Assembly: GCA_019217005.1 (NCBI GenBank)
Contig: JAHBNG010000002.1
Span: forward strand, 1 to 64,000
DNA length: 64,000 bases
Direction of reading: 5' to 3'
From: Chloroflexi bacterium TSY
GTDB taxonomy: Bacteria; Chloroflexota; Anaerolineae; Caldilineales; Caldilineaceae
How positions within the stretch are numbered: the stretch's first letter is position 1; each line of letters begins with the position of its first letter. This document shows positions 63,107-64,000 of the stretch, one piece after another. The notes below the pieces were generated by a model. It was not told the origin of the DNA. It was given only the letters and a program-made list of their open reading frames with translations, and did not search any database. Made by a program: the position numbers and the translations under genes.

Positions 63107-64000
63107 CTAATCAGTTCGCAACTGAAGCCACAGCAGAGGGAGAAGCATTGCAATGAAGACGACTGGCACTGTTCCCCATGGCCGAGCGCGCGATTGGAGA
63201 AAATCTACCCCTGGCAATACGCCAACACCATAAAGGATATAAGCAAAAAGGCCAACAATCATTGCCCAGAGCATGTGGCGCACCAAATCATCCCGTGGCA
63301 TGATGCGAACTTGAAGGATGAGCAGTAGACTCAGAGTCACAGCAATTGTGAGCACGGCCATCAGAAGGGTGTACAAATCAACACGCGCCATGAGTTGACC
63401 CGACTGTGGATCACCCGTCAAAGATGGGGGGATTGGGCTCGAAATGGGGTTCGTTGTTGTTGCCTGCTCCGTGCCACTCACGACAACCGCCCCGGTTGGA
63501 GTAGGAGCAACCTCTGCAACCTGTGTTCCACTGCCTTCAATCTCTATTGCGAGAGACTCGCTGGCAGCTATCTCTTCGCCACTTCCACTTTGCGCCGCAA
63601 TTTCTACCAATCCGCTGCGTTCTGGATCTAAGTCGTAATATGCGACACCATTTCGTGTTGGGATTGACTCAGTCACTTGTGCATCTTCATCACCATAACT
63701 CAATATGAATTCAACGCTTGTTCCATCTGGTACCTGATGCCCATTATGATCCAGAATTGGCCCGACCTGAGCTCGTATGGATGAACCAACGATCTTGGGT
63801 GGCCCTTCCTCTACCCCTAGATCTGATAACAAGGGCACAGCAATCTCCCTATCTACTATAATTTTCAGATCGAGTGTGCGGGCTGGGTCAGGCAATAGAC
63901 GCTCGGTTAGGTTGTTGAAACGCGTTCCGGCAACATTGACCGGTGCGGCACCAAAGGGTGTATATGCATTGAACAGGGCACGCACAGCATTGTCAAGAAA
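63107..64000 (-). CDS. C-terminal part of a large secreted/membrane protein, possibly a family 3 glycoside hydrolase (5' end outside window)
   Basis: Open to the right edge; at least 297 residues are visible. The first visible stretch (DNAVRALFNAYTPFGAAPVN) resembles the end of the GH3 C-terminal domain of beta-N-acetylhexosaminidases. An Ig-like domain follows (ARTLDLKIIVDREIAVPLL, VGPILDHNGHQVPDGTSVEF). After a Thr/Pro-rich linker come three or four membrane helices near the C-terminus (LYTLLMAVLTIAVTLSLLLI and WAMIVGLFAYILYGVGVLPG). If GH3, it would act on peptidoglycan or chitin-type sugars at the surface. The assignment rests on a short stretch. Confidence 0.55.
   Translation of the reverse strand, partial: FLDNAVRALFNAYTPFGAAPVNVAGTRFNNLTERLLPDPARTLDLKIIVDREIAVPLLSDLGVEEGPPKIVGSSIRAQVGPILDHNGHQVPDGTSVEFILSYGDEDAQVTESIPTRNGVAYYDLDPERSGLVEIAAQSGSGEEIAASESLAIEIEGSGTQVAEVAPTPTGAVVVSGTEQATTTNPISSPIPPSLTGDPQSGQLMARVDLYTLLMAVLTIAVTLSLLLILQVRIMPRDDLVRHMLWAMIVGLFAYILYGVGVLPGVDFLQSRARPWGTVPVVFIAMLLPLLWLQLRTD

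Overview
The window reads as a chromosomal segment of a filamentous or biofilm-type Chloroflexota bacterium. This is an inference. It rests on large 7TMR-DISM and multi-PAS sensor kinases, secreted proteins with Thr/Pro-rich linkers and a short C-terminal 'YLPLI-like' tail, an NBR1-type Ig domain on a solute-binding protein, a standalone GyrA beta-propeller protein and intermediate GC. No rRNA or CRISPR array is visible. One tRNA (Arg, anticodon CCG) lies at 62948-63021.

Layout. 1-7 kb: the end of a secreted protein, an exported agmatine deiminase, a tRNA-dihydrouridine synthase, a GFA-family protein and a 1066-aa secreted solute-binding protein. 7.6-36 kb: a long run of almost exclusively minus-strand genes for the cell envelope: MBL hydrolase, YihY/BrkB, HdeD, K+ channel, holin-like protein, TMEM198-like protein, DUF389, membrane metallophosphoesterase, AI-2E permease, DUF1269, YtxH-like protein, lipase-like hydrolase, MscS, cardiolipin synthase and a LURP-one protein. 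Two very large sensor kinases sit inside this run and a LuxR-type regulator follows at its upstream end (36.7-37.4 kb). I read it as an envelope-stress or osmotic island. 38-42 kb: orphan GyrA C-terminal domain and a membrane-anchored lytic transglycosylase. 42-51 kb (plus strand): MDR oxidoreductase, galactokinase-like kinase, sugar nucleotidyltransferase (broken), CoaE, small membrane protein, DnaJ and PrmA. 51-58 kb: a membrane gene with an internal stop, a broken GMC oxidoreductase, creatininase, LLM oxidoreductase and an epimerase. 58-63 kb: stacked insertion sequences. 63-64 kb: a partial secreted/membrane protein.

The dominant feature is mobile DNA. I find seven copies of an exactly 215-bp non-coding element (ends CAGTAGATCC...GGATCTACTG, 5-bp target duplications). 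One larger relative lies at 7263-7498. A second family of three copies (155, 155 and 137 bp, ends GGGGTGGTTCA) has perfect 8-bp target duplications. An 81-bp hairpin family has three copies, a CTAGG/TTGACATTT hairpin family has three copies, and a 90-bp mini-element shares ends with a decayed IS. Six full-size IS-type units are present: ISAzo13-like twice, IS4-like, IS630, IS701-like and IS110, plus one decayed IS of unassigned family. Several REP-like palindromes also recur, one of them in frame inside a sensor kinase.

These elements and small indels have broken many genes: yihY, the K+ channel, the holin-like gene, the AI-2E permease, cardiolipin synthase, a response regulator, a nucleotidyltransferase, a GMC oxidoreductase, a two-part membrane gene, an antitoxin and several transposases. 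For the nucleotidyltransferase and the holin-like gene, removing the element plus one target copy on paper restores the reading frame exactly. Some single-base lesions in homopolymers could be assembly errors. The element insertions, the 22-bp duplication and the TGCG expansion are less easily explained that way.
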